A DNA stretch of 64,000 nucleotides from CAYOWQ01 sp964407695 (GCA_964407695.1 CAYOWQ010000008.1:1-64000), one strand, 5' to 3'. Positions 42,761-51,856 are shown, numbered from the stretch's first letter. Numbers and translations are program-made. The notes: generated from the sequence alone by a model not told the origin.

Positions 42761-43894
42761 GTGCCCTTAACGGAACTGATGGCTGACCCGGTACATCACG
42801 ACGCCGGAACCGCGCCTGGTGAAGGGCGCAAATCACTCATGAAATACCTCGAGGCGACCATTCGCTTCGGAGCCAGCGACCTCATCATCAAGGTTGATCT
42901 GCCGCCGCGGGTGCGAGTGCGCGGCACCCTGAAGAACCTTCAGACGGATATCTGCACGCCCGACCTGATGTTTCAGATGGCCAAGGATGTGCTGGACGAG
43001 CGACAGTACGACCACTTCCGCCGCCACGGATCGATGGACTTCGCCTACGACTACGACGACAACAATCGCTTCCGCGTGAACCTGTTCATGGCCCGGGGCA
43101 AGCCGTCGATGGCGGCGCGATTGATCACCTCGAACATCAAGCGGTTCGAGGACCTGCATCTGCCGCAGATCCTCGGCGACATCTCGATGAGCGCCCAGGG
43201 GCTGATTCTGTTTTCCGGCGTGACCGGCTCGGGCAAGTCAACGTCGATCGCGTCGATGTTGCAGTATGTCAACGAGCGCAAGCGCGTGCACATCGTGACG
43301 ATTGAAGATCCGATCGAATACATCTTCAAGGACGACAAGGCCACGATCAATCAGCGCGAAGTCGGCATCGACTGCGTGAACTTCAATGAAGCGCTGCGGG
43401 CGCTGGTGCGAGAGAATCCCGACGTCGTGCTGGTCGGCGAAATGCGCGACTACGAGACGTTCGAAGCGGCCATCCGGGCCGCCGAAACCGGCCACCTCGT
43501 GTTCGGAACGATTCACGCCAGCTCAGCCTGGCAGACGTTCGGCCGTATCTACGATCTGTTTCCCGAAGGCGAGCGCGAGCAGATCCGCAAGCTCCTGGCG
43601 TACAACCTTCGGTCGATCGTGTACCAGAAGCTTCTGCCGACACTTCACGAGGAGATTCCGCGTATTCCAGCGCTCGAGATCCTGATCAATACCCCAGGCG
43701 TGCAGAAATACATTCTCGAAGGGCGCGAGGGTGAACTTCTGGACATCATCCGGACCAGCCAGGAAGAAGGCATGATCGACTTCACTTCCTCGCTTGTGAA
43801 CCTCGTGGAGAAGGAATACATTCACCACCGGGTGGCGATGGAGGCAACGCCCAAGCCCGAAGAATTGAAGATGCGCCTGAAGGGCATTTCCTGA
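42761..43894 (+). CDS. pilT: PilT-type retraction ATPase
   Basis: A 377-residue secretion/pilus ATPase of the PilT/PilU group, expected to drive pilus retraction or related machinery at the inner membrane. Visible: GASDLIIKVDLPPRVRVRG (N-terminal domain), Walker A GVTGSGKST (153-161), Asp box IVTIEDPIEYIF, Walker B NPDVVLVGEMRDYETF and His box GHLVFGTIHASSA. The GTG at 42761 is taken as start because GCAGGAGG (42747-42753) lies 7 nt upstream; the frame also opens at TTG 42707. First of three same-strand genes with short gaps (27 and 43 nt). No pilin or pilC gene is present here. Confidence 0.92.
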   Translation: MPLTELMADPVHHDAGTAPGEGRKSLMKYLEATIRFGASDLIIKVDLPPRVRVRGTLKNLQTDICTPDLMFQMAKDVLDERQYDHFRRHGSMDFAYDYDDNNRFRVNLFMARGKPSMAARLITSNIKRFEDLHLPQILGDISMSAQGLILFSGVTGSGKSTSIASMLQYVNERKRVHIVTIEDPIEYIFKDDKATINQREVGIDCVNFNEALRALVRENPDVVLVGEMRDYETFEAAIRAAETGHLVFGTIHASSAWQTFGRIYDLFPEGEREQIRKLLAYNLRSIVYQKLLPTLHEEIPRIPALEILINTPGVQKYILEGREGELLDIIRTSQEEGMIDFTSSLVNLVEKEYIHHRVAMEATPKPEELKMRLKGIS

Positions 43895-43921
43895 CGCGAA
43901 TCGCCCCAGCCGGAGACCCGA

Positions 43922-45616
43922 GTGATATTGACGCAGAACCTGCTGATTCTTGCCAAAGCCGATTCGGCAATCCTTGTCGGATTTATCCAGCCGATCCTGA
44001 TGGTTCTTACATTCATCCCGTGGGCGTGGCTTGTGTCGACGCACCTCGAGAAGGATGCGAAGTACTACCACTTCAACTGGCAGGCTTGGAATTCGACTCA
44101 TCTTGGTGCGGCGGCCGCGGCGCTGCTGGCCATGGTCTTCATCCCGATCTTCTGGATCGGCTGGCCGGTCGGTATTCTCCTCCTCCTGGCCCCGCTGCTG
44201 GTGTATTGGAATCTGCGCAACAAGGCGGTACCTGAAAACGCACAGTTTCACCTTTCCGGCGCCGGCATTCGCGGGGCGATGGAGAGCCGTCAGGCCCGAG
44301 CCGCCGCGAAGGGAATTTCGCTTTTCTTCGTCGGGAAGGATCGCAAGGACATCCCCGTTCCCCTGAAGGAGGATCCGAGATACAACGTTTATCTCCTGGC
44401 GGAGCAGATTCTGGGGCCGGCTCTTGAATCGCGGGCCGGCAAGGTGGAGATCCAGTCAACGCAGAGTGGCGCGGTTGTGAGCCAGACGATCGACGGCGTT
44501 CGCTACAAGCGGGAGCCCATTCCCAACGAGGCGGCCAATCAGGTCATCGACTTCCTCAAGCAGGCAGCGGGCATGGACGTCGAGGATCGGCGACGCAAAC
44601 AGTCTGGCGATCTGAAGGCCAAATTTGCGGGCGCTGAGCATGTGCTCACGCTGACGACCAGCGGCAGCAGCGCAGGGCAATCAATTCGCATCGACGTGGA
44701 TCGAACCAGTCGGATGTCCATCCCCTTCGATGGACTCGGTCTGCTGCCGGCCCAGGTCGACTCGCTCAAGGTCTATGCCGAGATGCACGAGCGCCATGGC
44801 GTGATCCTCCTGGGTGCGCCGGTGGGCCATGGGCTGACGGCCATGGGGTATTCGTTCATTGGGCGCCACGACGCGTTCACGAGCAATATCAAGACGCTTG
44901 AGCGTCAGATTGAACTCCGGCTCGACGGCGTCGACCATGTTCAGTTCGACCCCAATAATCCGGCCGTGGATTACGCCACGAATCTCCAATCGATTCTGCG
45001 GCGAGATCCCGACATCGTGCTCGTTTCGGACGTCCGAGACGCCAACACGGGCAGAATCGCCTCCGGACCGGGCATGCAGGGTCCACTGATCTATGTCCTG
45101 CAGCATCAGGACACTGTCGGCGAGCAGATTCGCGACTGGTTCAAAGCCGTCGGCGACCTGAAGCAGGCGGCGAAGCCGCTGCGCGCCGTCGTGAACCAGC
45201 GGCTCCTGCGAAAGCTGTGTCAGGCTTGCCGCCAGCCGTTCCAGGCAACCGCCGAACAAGCCAAGACGTTGAACCTGCCGTCCGGCAAAGCCCATCAACT
45301 CTTCCGCGCCGGCGGAAAAGTGCAGGTCAAGAACAAGATCGAGAACTGCCCCGTATGCCTTGGCACCGGATACCTGGGCCAGACCGGAGTCTTCGAGGTG
45401 ATGATCGTGGACGAGGAGGCAAAGAAGCTGCTCTCCGGAGGTGACCTTAAGGCTGCGTATGCCCATGCCCGCCGCAACAAGATGATTTACTTGCAGGAGG
45501 CAGCGCTGCTCAAGGTGCGCTCCGGCGAGACAACCCTCGAGGAAGTCGCGAGAATCACATCGTCGCCGGCACCCAACTCGCCGCCTCCAGCGCCTGCAAG
45601 CGCGGGCGTCTCCTGA
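43922..45616 (+). CDS. PilB/GspE-like protein with membrane helices and a dead P-loop
   Basis: A 564-residue GTG-start protein (GGAG at about 43912-43915). It begins with two or three membrane helices (about 18-38, 62-78, 80-95), unusual for this ATPase family. The C-terminal part follows PilB/GspE order: the P-loop position reads GAPVGHGLT (298-306) instead of GPTGSGKT, so the Lys is absent (Leu305); Walker B reads RDPDIVLVSDVRDANT where active members have GEIRD; a zinc-binding pair follows, CQACRQPF (433-436) and CPVCLGTGYLGQTGVFEVM. ATP hydrolysis is therefore doubtful. Placed right after pilT, it may act as a membrane platform or regulator for that ATPase; this is inference. Confidence 0.85.
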   Translation: MILTQNLLILAKADSAILVGFIQPILMVLTFIPWAWLVSTHLEKDAKYYHFNWQAWNSTHLGAAAAALLAMVFIPIFWIGWPVGILLLLAPLLVYWNLRNKAVPENAQFHLSGAGIRGAMESRQARAAAKGISLFFVGKDRKDIPVPLKEDPRYNVYLLAEQILGPALESRAGKVEIQSTQSGAVVSQTIDGVRYKREPIPNEAANQVIDFLKQAAGMDVEDRRRKQSGDLKAKFAGAEHVLTLTTSGSSAGQSIRIDVDRTSRMSIPFDGLGLLPAQVDSLKVYAEMHERHGVILLGAPVGHGLTAMGYSFIGRHDAFTSNIKTLERQIELRLDGVDHVQFDPNNPAVDYATNLQSILRRDPDIVLVSDVRDANTGRIASGPGMQGPLIYVLQHQDTVGEQIRDWFKAVGDLKQAAKPLRAVVNQRLLRKLCQACRQPFQATAEQAKTLNLPSGKAHQLFRAGGKVQVKNKIENCPVCLGTGYLGQTGVFEVMIVDEEAKKLLSGGDLKAAYAHARRNKMIYLQEAALLKVRSGETTLEEVARITSSPAPNSPPPAPASAGVS

Positions 45617-45659
45617 TCCTCTCCAAGGCGGCTCCCCGCCTGCCCGCCAGGAATTCGAC

Positions 45660-47279
45660 ATGCTTATTGTCTTCAACATCCTTGTTCTCGGTCTGGTGGG
45701 CCTCATTGCATACTGGTGGGCCAACCAGGGTGTGTTCAGCGCCTTGATGCACCTGATCTGCGTGATTGCCGCCGGCGCGATTGCCTTGGCGGTCTGGGAA
45801 CCGTTGACCGTGGGCCTGTTGCTTCGAGGCGGTCAAGCAGATGATTACATGTGGGGCGTCGCCCTCGTCGGTGTCTTTGTTCTCTCGCTTCTCCTGCTGC
45901 GGGTCGCGTGCGACAAGTTGGCGCCCGCCAACGTGAACTTCCCGTCATGGGCCAACTACATCTTTGGCGGCGCCTTCGGACTGTGTTCCGGCGTGCTCAC
46001 GATGGGCATCTTCATCTTGGGCGCAGGATTTCTGCAGTCGTCGACATCAATTCTGGACTTCTACGGCACCGCGCGCACCGAGAACGCCAAGATCGAAAAG
46101 GTGAACTCACTGATCGTGCCGGTTCACTCACTGACAGCCAACTTCTACGCCATGCTCTCGAATGGGGCGTTCGCCCCGATCGGTTCCCGATCGATGTGGA
46201 CGTTGTACCCGGACCTCGATCGGCAGGCGGCATCCCTTCAGCGCGACAGCTATAACGAAGGGCGGGGCAAGACGACCCTGGCGCCCGACGCCGCCAGCAT
46301 CTCCGGCGCTTTTGTCTGCAAGGGCATGACTCCGAATCAATTCGGGGTCCTGGTCGACTTCTCCCGTCCGGCATTCGACATGCCGGATTCGGTCCTGACG
46401 GTTTCGAAGGCGCAGGTGCAGCTTCTGAGTGATACCTCAGGCTGGCGCAAACCAAGCGTGGCCTACCCGTTCAAATGGGCGCAGAAGACCGCCAGCGGCG
46501 GAACGATTCAGTATCTGTATGACGACAACACTCACTATGCTCAGAATGTTCCTGGCAACGAACAGGCCTTGATCCTGTTTGTCTTTGACGGAAGCGAACT
46601 GCGCGACCGCCTTCCGAAGTATGTCCGGATCAAGGGAACCCGCTACCGCCTGCCCCAGTTGAACGAGCTCAGTCTCGCTCAATGGAACGCACTTCTCGCC
46701 GACCTCCGAGATCCCAAGGCGACTCCGGTCTACGTCGATCCCGCCGCTCCGAAGATTGCAGCACGCGACATCGACATCAGCAATGGCATTGAACCGGTTT
46801 CGGTGAACTCGAACGAGATTGCGCCGATGAAGCATCAGGATTTTGAACTCACCGAAGGCGAGGGTAAGTTCGGTAAGGGCGGCGTGAGCACGTCGCGCAA
46901 GCTCCGCATCAGGGGCGTTTTTCAACCCGAGGGCACCAAGATCGTCAAGGTCAATGTCAGTCGTAAGCGCAGCAGCATCGATATCTATGGCGACAGCAAT
47001 GACGCCATGAAGTCGCTCTCAGACAAGGCTCGACCGTACCTGCTTGATGACCAGAACGGTCAATACACGCCGATCGGATACATCTGGGTTCGACCTGAGG
47101 ATGTCATCATCAAGCTTGACCGAATTAACGGAATTCCCGAGAAGGGAATGATTCCATCACAGCCGTCGGCCGGCACGCATGAGCTGTACCTCTATTTCGC
47201 GGTCACCAAGGGTGCACACATCCGGGCCTTCATGATGGGCGACACGACGGTCGGAATCGCCGACAAGTCGATTGATTAG
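45660..47279 (+). CDS. CvpA-like membrane protein with a large C-terminal domain
   Basis: A 539-residue protein. The first about 150 residues hold four membrane helices resembling the CvpA (colicin V production) domain: MLIVFNILVLGLVGLIAYWW, LMHLICVIAAGAIALAVW, VALVGVFVLSLLLLRVACD and YIFGGAFGLCSGVLTMGIF. The remaining 390 residues are soluble and beta-rich with no recognised domain (LPKYVRIKGTRYRLPQL, GVFQPEGTKIVKVNVS, IGYIWVRPEDVIIKLD). It is the last gene of the pilT unit, 43 nt after the PilB-like gene with CAGGA before its ATG. Context suggests a membrane partner of the PilT complex. Confidence 0.75.
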   Translation: MLIVFNILVLGLVGLIAYWWANQGVFSALMHLICVIAAGAIALAVWEPLTVGLLLRGGQADDYMWGVALVGVFVLSLLLLRVACDKLAPANVNFPSWANYIFGGAFGLCSGVLTMGIFILGAGFLQSSTSILDFYGTARTENAKIEKVNSLIVPVHSLTANFYAMLSNGAFAPIGSRSMWTLYPDLDRQAASLQRDSYNEGRGKTTLAPDAASISGAFVCKGMTPNQFGVLVDFSRPAFDMPDSVLTVSKAQVQLLSDTSGWRKPSVAYPFKWAQKTASGGTIQYLYDDNTHYAQNVPGNEQALILFVFDGSELRDRLPKYVRIKGTRYRLPQLNELSLAQWNALLADLRDPKATPVYVDPAAPKIAARDIDISNGIEPVSVNSNEIAPMKHQDFELTEGEGKFGKGGVSTSRKLRIRGVFQPEGTKIVKVNVSRKRSSIDIYGDSNDAMKSLSDKARPYLLDDQNGQYTPIGYIWVRPEDVIIKLDRINGIPEKGMIPSQPSAGTHELYLYFAVTKGAHIRAFMMGDTTVGIADKSID

Positions 47280-47303
47280 TCGCCACCCCGCGGTCCGGTT
47301 CGG

Positions 47304-47885
47304 CTAATCCGGGCGCCCGCCATGCCGGTGGATTGTGTCGATGATCACTCGGTGCGTTTCGACCGGCCGCCGGATGTAATCCCACCAGGCATCGAACGAG
47401 TCGCTGCCACTGGTGGCGAACCCGATGGTTCCCAGTCCGAGGAGTCGTTCCCGAAGGCTGATGAAGATGCTCGTATGCTGGATGTTTCTGAGTGAGGTCT
47501 GGAAGACAAACAGGCGAATCACTCCGGACCGGACGATCAGCCGACGGTCGGTCAGAACGTAGAGGCGATTCACCCATTCCGCGACGCCCCACAATAGGCG
47601 AATGGACACAAACACCGCACCCAGCCCGAAGGCTTGGATGTCAGTCCAATGAATGAACGGTAGCCTGGAAGCCCACGCCAGGATCAGGACCAGGATGGCG
47701 ATGGCCATGAGCGATCCCGTGCTGGAGAGGACGACAAACCAGAGGCTGGGCTTGAGGACCAGTAGAACGATCTCGTCGTCCTGAACCAAGCCCACCGCAA
47801 TGACTGGGATCGGATCGACCACGGCGCCTTCGGCGGCACTTGCGGCTCGAACACCCGACTCACTCGGACGAGCCGGACGGGTCAT
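47304..47885 (-). CDS. Bacterial PH-domain (YdbS-like) membrane protein
   Basis: A 193-residue protein with two membrane helices (about 45-72 and 82-105) and a C-terminal bacterial PH domain: NRLYVLTDRRLIVRSGVI, FVFQTSLRNIQHTSIFISLR, LGLGTIGFATSGSD. This matches PF03703-type proteins of unknown role. The ATG at 47885 overlaps the hpt stop by 4 nt, so it is cotranscribed with hpt. Confidence 0.85.
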   Translation of the reverse strand: MTRPARPSESGVRAASAAEGAVVDPIPVIAVGLVQDDEIVLLVLKPSLWFVVLSSTGSLMAIAILVLILAWASRLPFIHWTDIQAFGLGAVFVSIRLLWGVAEWVNRLYVLTDRRLIVRSGVIRLFVFQTSLRNIQHTSIFISLRERLLGLGTIGFATSGSDSFDAWWDYIRRPVETHRVIIDTIHRHGGRPD

Positions 47886-48430
47886 AGCACCTCCCGCCGC
47901 AGGGTGCATATCTGTGGGAGGTTGCGGTAGTAGTTGTCGTAGTCGAGCCCGTATCCGACAACGAATTCGTCTGGAATCTCAAAGCCGACGTACTCGCACG
48001 GCACCGCATGGGCGGTACTCGTGGTTTTTCGAAGCAGCACGCAGGCCCGAAGCGTTGCCGGATGGCGCGACAACACCGCCTCGCGGACGAACGCGAGCGT
48101 CCGCCCCGAATCCAGAATGTCGTCCACGATTACGACGTGTCGACCAGTCAGGTCGTCTGGAAGTGCAGATGCAAGCCGGGGTCCCAGACTCACCGTGGAC
48201 CGTCCGGGATAGCTCGAAATGGTCAGAACCTCGATCCTGATCTTGTACGGAAGCCAGCGGACGAGATCGGCGAAGAAAATGATGCTGCCTGTCAGGATCG
48301 GGACAAGCACGATCCCGTCATTCGGAGCACCGGCCTCAGCAAGGTCGCGCGCGATTTCAGCTCCCAGCGACCGAACGCGTTCCGCAATTCGATCGGTGTC
48401 AATGAGCACCTTTTCGATATCGGCCTGCAC
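47882..48430 (-). CDS. hpt: Hypoxanthine phosphoribosyltransferase
   Basis: A 182-residue purine-salvage enzyme converting hypoxanthine or guanine to IMP or GMP. It has the type I PRTase loop VVIVDDILDSGRTL (about 98-111), the early PILTGSIIFFADLVRWL and the late VGYGLDYDNYYRNLPQI. The start is GTG at 48430 (MQADIEKVLID fits the family). It precedes the PH-domain gene with a 4-nt overlap. IMP from this enzyme feeds guaB, encoded 6 kb away, but the two are not cotranscribed. Confidence 0.95.
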   Translation of the reverse strand: MQADIEKVLIDTDRIAERVRSLGAEIARDLAEAGAPNDGIVLVPILTGSIIFFADLVRWLPYKIRIEVLTISSYPGRSTVSLGPRLASALPDDLTGRHVVIVDDILDSGRTLAFVREAVLSRHPATLRACVLLRKTTSTAHAVPCEYVGFEIPDEFVVGYGLDYDNYYRNLPQICTLRREVL

Positions 48431-48472
48431 CCCTCAAGTGTAGTCGAACCAGTTCCTGTCCGGTGCGTTGCA

Positions 48473-49363
48473 TTAGCCGGTCCAGGCGGCAAGCAGGAGT
48501 CCGAGATCGCTGCCCGAAACGGAGCCATCGTCATCGAGATCGGCGACGCAGTCTCGCGAACCCCACGCGCTGAGCAGGACGCCAAGGTCTGCTCCGTCGA
48601 CCTTGAAATCCTGATTCAGGTCTGCGGCCACAAACGGGCAATTGATTACAAACTCCACAAGCTTGAAATCCCCGACGCCGTCGCCACAGGTGGATCCAGC
48701 ACCCCAGGCAAGGCCCTGTTGACCCTGCTCCACCCCGATCGTATGGCCGGGATAGCCCTCCACCGCCAGGACGCCGTCGACATACAGGTCGGCCAGATTG
48801 AGTGCTGGGTCGTAGATCAGCTCAAACTGCCGGAAGCCGCTGGCTCCGCAGAAGCCAATCCCGGCCGCGAAAGCCACGTTTCCAGAGATGATGCAATCCC
48901 CGAGGGAGAGCATGAGCGTCACGATATCGACATCGGCGAATCCCACATCGTCGAACCACATGTCGAAGCGACGCTCGCCATTGTTGAAATTGGCAAAGAC
49001 AGACTGCTTCCCGAGGCCGCTGAATTCGGTGACTCTCAGGCACGTGCGAAGCGTCCAACCCCAGGTGTTGGCTCGTTCAATGGTGCAGGGTGAGAGACTC
49101 GTGAAGTAGACCGCGACAGAATCGTCAATCCCGGATGGATCGAGTATCTGCCAGGATTCCGATCCATCTCCACGAAGGGGCATCACCCTGGTTGTCGACC
49201 CGACATACGAATCCCATCCCTCGGTTACCGGATTGGCGGCGTCAACGTGGCTGATGACAACGGTTTCGGCGCACACGGACGCTGAAGAGGCCAGAACAAG
49301 CTGAGCGACGATCCCCTCCCAAACGACCGACGGATGACACTTCTTGTGGCGGTGTATAGACAT
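48473..49363 (-). CDS. Secreted protein with dockerin-like C-terminus
   Basis: A 296-residue exported protein. The N-terminus has a basic stretch and a hydrophobic core (VAQLVLASSASVCAE). The body of about 210 residues contains FNNGERRFDMWFDDVGFADVD, DPALNLADLYVDGVLAVEGY and several cysteines, consistent with a lectin-like beta sandwich of the concanavalin type (inference). Two dockerin-like repeats end it: AADLNQDFKVDGADLGVL and DLDDDGSVSGSDLGLLLAAW. ATG 49363 has GGGAG about 7 nt upstream; ATG 49381 and 49405 are alternatives. It is the third dockerin-tailed protein in the window. Confidence 0.83.
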   Translation of the reverse strand: MSIHRHKKCHPSVVWEGIVAQLVLASSASVCAETVVISHVDAANPVTEGWDSYVGSTTRVMPLRGDGSESWQILDPSGIDDSVAVYFTSLSPCTIERANTWGWTLRTCLRVTEFSGLGKQSVFANFNNGERRFDMWFDDVGFADVDIVTLMLSLGDCIISGNVAFAAGIGFCGASGFRQFELIYDPALNLADLYVDGVLAVEGYPGHTIGVEQGQQGLAWGAGSTCGDGVGDFKLVEFVINCPFVAADLNQDFKVDGADLGVLLSAWGSRDCVADLDDDGSVSGSDLGLLLAAWTG

Positions 49364-49518
49364 CTCAGTCTCCCAATCCATGATGCGCGGACGAACAATC
49401 ACCATAAGCCTAGGGCCCCAACTCTTTGCATGCCAGAAGAATATTGACGTGGCGAAGCCATTCTACATCCTCGACTCCAGACTTCGGCGGCCTCTTCGAC
49501 CTCAGAGGGGCTCGATGA

Positions 49519-49986
49519 TCAGCGAGCCACGGGCACCGAACGTTGAAGCGTCATCAATTCACCAGTCACCAGAAACCCGGGCACCACCACCCGCGCGTAC
49601 ACCCCGACTCGACCAATCGCGGCCTCCTTGAGCCGTGGGTGTATGGCGTCAAGCACGAAGCATGGCCTTCTGATCTTGGTGACTTCGAGGATGAGCCCGC
49701 CGCAGAATGTCAATCGCGAACCAAGGGGCAATTCCTCAAGTGAAATTCCGGATGTGGTGAGGTTTTCGCCCATGGCACCCGGGTGGATGTCGAATCCCTC
49801 CTGACATAATTCGTGTATCCGGTCTTGATGGATCAGGCTGACGGCCTGCCGTGGAGTTCGGTGACATTCATGCTCATGGGCATCACCGATAAGGCCATCA
49901 ACAGCGACCTCGATCTCCCCCACCGGCCATTTTGGAATTCCACCCCGGGAAATCTGAATCGACTCAACTCGGCCGTGCGCGCTCAT
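49519..49986 (-). CDS. MOSC-domain protein
   Basis: A 155-residue protein built of a single MOSC domain: GRVESIQISRGGIPKWPVGE, GLIGDAHEHECHRTPRQAVS, LCQEGFDIHPGAMGENLTTS, LEELPLGSRLTFCGGLILEV and RRPCFVLDAIHPRL with the conserved Cys. MOSC domains handle sulfur or molybdenum-cofactor chemistry; the exact role of stand-alone short forms is unknown. It is divergent from the SDR gene with a 33-nt gap. Confidence 0.88.
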   Translation of the reverse strand: MSAHGRVESIQISRGGIPKWPVGEIEVAVDGLIGDAHEHECHRTPRQAVSLIHQDRIHELCQEGFDIHPGAMGENLTTSGISLEELPLGSRLTFCGGLILEVTKIRRPCFVLDAIHPRLKEAAIGRVGVYARVVVPGFLVTGELMTLQRSVPVAR

Positions 49987-50019
49987 GGCTTATCGTATAT
50001 CCATATGATGCGAGGCAGC

Positions 50020-50808
50020 ATGACGCAAGACCTTCAAAATCGGAACGCAATGGTGTGCGGGAGCACGCAGGGAATCGGTCGAGCCTGCGCGATCGAACTG
50101 GCCGGTCGAGGGGCCAGCGTGACCCTCGTCGGCCGACATAGCGAGGGTCTCGAACAGGCCAGATTGGACTTGAACACTTCGATCGGCCAGACCCACGAAA
50201 CCATGTGTGTCGACTTCGCCGATTGGCAAGCAGTGCGGCAATGCGCGGAACAACGCGTTCGGTCGGGCTCAATCTTCCACATTCTCATCAACAACACGGG
50301 TGGTCCCCCGGCCGGACCGGCCATCGAAGCGAAGCCGGAGGATTTCCTCGCAGCGTTTCAACAGCATGTGCTCTGCAATCACGCCCTGACGCAGGCGTGT
50401 GCCATTGGAATGCGGCAGGCGGGCTATGGAAGGATCATTAACATCATCTCGACCAGTGTGGTGACGCCTATTCGAGGCCTGGGTGTCAGCAACACCATTC
50501 GAGCCGCGGTGGCAAACTGGGCAAGAACCCTGGCTCACGAGCTCGGACCCTACGGAATCACTGTGAACAACATCCTTCCGGGGTTCACCAAGACCGCGCG
50601 ACTCGACGCCCTGTTTCGCGGCCGGGCCACCCGCGGCGGCACAAGCGTCGAGGAGGTTGAGCAGGAGGCGATCCGCTCGATACCGATGAAGCGACTGGGA
50701 TCAGCTGAAGAAATCGCTGCCGCAGTTGGTTTTCTCGCCTCCCCGGCCGCATCCTATGTGAGCGGCGTCAATCTGCCGGTGGATGGCGCGCGGCTGGCCT
50801 GGCAATAA
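50020..50808 (+). CDS. SDR-fold protein lacking the catalytic Tyr and Lys
   Basis: A 262-residue short-chain dehydrogenase fold protein: AMVCGSTQGIGRACAIELAG (nucleotide-binding loop), HILINNTGGPPAGP, IINIISTSVVTPIRGLGVSN and HELGPYGITVNNILPGFTKT, ending with GFLASPAASYVSGVNLPVDG. The position of the catalytic YxxxK reads SNTIR (Ser157, Arg161). This matches a recognised branch of beta-ketoacyl-reductase-like SDRs that naturally lack the tetrad, so it may bind cofactor without classical reduction. ATG 50020 has GAGG 5 nt upstream; frames opening at 49813 are rejected. Confidence 0.87.
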   Translation: MTQDLQNRNAMVCGSTQGIGRACAIELAGRGASVTLVGRHSEGLEQARLDLNTSIGQTHETMCVDFADWQAVRQCAEQRVRSGSIFHILINNTGGPPAGPAIEAKPEDFLAAFQQHVLCNHALTQACAIGMRQAGYGRIINIISTSVVTPIRGLGVSNTIRAAVANWARTLAHELGPYGITVNNILPGFTKTARLDALFRGRATRGGTSVEEVEQEAIRSIPMKRLGSAEEIAAAVGFLASPAASYVSGVNLPVDGARLAWQ

Positions 50809-50829
50809 TCGAGGAAGGTGAAGCGCAGC

Positions 50830-51450
50830 ATGTACAAATTTCTCGCGAGCGCCTTCGTCGTTGGCGTCTTGACGAGTTGCGGCTCGAGCCATTGGCAGTC
50901 GACCTATGACGGCGTGATCGCCGACAGGGACGAGATCTTGGCACCGAATGACGTCGTGGTGCGAGATGTGCCATGGGAACGGCTTGAGGTAGTGCTCGGC
51001 GAGCTTCGGGCGGAAATCGCCGCCAGCGACCTTCACCCGGATGAGTGGGCTCCATCCAAGAAAGCCGTCGCCAAGGCGAAGTTGCTGACCGGGCTGCAGG
51101 TCTCTGAACCCCCGGATGACGTCGAGGTTCTGGGAAGAAGCGAGTTTCGTACAACCGACTCCATTAGGCCCGGCGATGGACAGTTGGCTGAGTTTGCCGC
51201 GTCGATCGGGGCCAATCGAGTGATCTGGAGCAACCGCCATCTGGGAAAGGCCGACCGCATCGAACATGAGCCGGTTTCAACCACATCATGGGGCACGGGA
51301 TGGTTTCGAACTCCGGACGATCGACGCCGAATCGGCCACTATCAGGAGCAGTCAACGACCTGGGTACCCCTCCGCGTCAAGGCGGAGGAATACGGATGGC
51401 TGGCATTCTTCCTGCGAATCACCCAGCCGGGCGGACTCCCTACTCCTTAG
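50830..51450 (+). CDS. Putative lipoprotein, unknown function
   Basis: A 206-residue protein starting MYKFLASAFVVGVLTSCGSS, a lipoprotein signal with lipobox LTSC, so it should be lipid-anchored. The mature part has no recognised domain; a middle segment (DGQLAEFAASIGANRVIWSN) resembles small periplasmic proteins that probe redox or binding partners, but no assignment is made. GAGGAAGG lies about 11 nt before the ATG; GTG 50818 is an alternative start. The gap from the SDR gene is 21 nt, so they may be cotranscribed. The 3' end overlaps the convergent gene by 11 nt. Confidence 0.75.
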   Translation: MYKFLASAFVVGVLTSCGSSHWQSTYDGVIADRDEILAPNDVVVRDVPWERLEVVLGELRAEIAASDLHPDEWAPSKKAVAKAKLLTGLQVSEPPDDVEVLGRSEFRTTDSIRPGDGQLAEFAASIGANRVIWSNRHLGKADRIEHEPVSTTSWGTGWFRTPDDRRRIGHYQEQSTTWVPLRVKAEEYGWLAFFLRITQPGGLPTP

Positions 51451-51856
51451 CCACCGAGAGCCAGGAGTCATCCACGTTGCCATCGACCAGAGCCCCGGTG
51501 ATTTCAGGCTGGATTACGGCGTCGGTGTAGCGCAGCCAATGGGCGGTGAGCGCCAGCATGACTACGAAGCAGATCCAAGCGCCAATCTCGGCCTGCAGGC
51601 GCCTCCGGATGCGGTACAGCATGCCGACCGACAAGGCTACGGTCGCCAGCTTATAGATGATCAAGGGCCAGATTGAGGACGTCGACGTAATCAACATGGC
51701 TGCGAGTGGATTCGCTTCCGCCATGCCGATGGTTCTGAGTTGATGGGCCGTCAGGACCATGTCACCGGTCGAAAGGAGAATGACGGCCATGAGGATGGCC
51801 AGAACACGTGTTCCGCGATGGCGAAAGCCGAACTGCCTGGTAACCGAACGCAGCAT
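51440..51856 (-). CDS. DUF5658-like small membrane protein
   Basis: A 138-residue protein with three membrane helices (about 17-36, 62-80, 88-106). The layout VLTAHQLRTIGMAEANPLAA then YKLATVALSVGMLYRIRRRL fits the DUF5658 pattern (a diverged membrane start, an EANP motif, and a Lys in a later helix). Function unknown. It overlaps the lipoprotein gene tail-to-tail by 11 nt and is divergent from the large PQQ-propeller gene. Confidence 0.72.
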   Translation of the reverse strand: MLRSVTRQFGFRHRGTRVLAILMAVILLSTGDMVLTAHQLRTIGMAEANPLAAMLITSTSSIWPLIIYKLATVALSVGMLYRIRRRLQAEIGAWICFVVMLALTAHWLRYTDAVIQPEITGALVDGNVDDSWLSVAKE

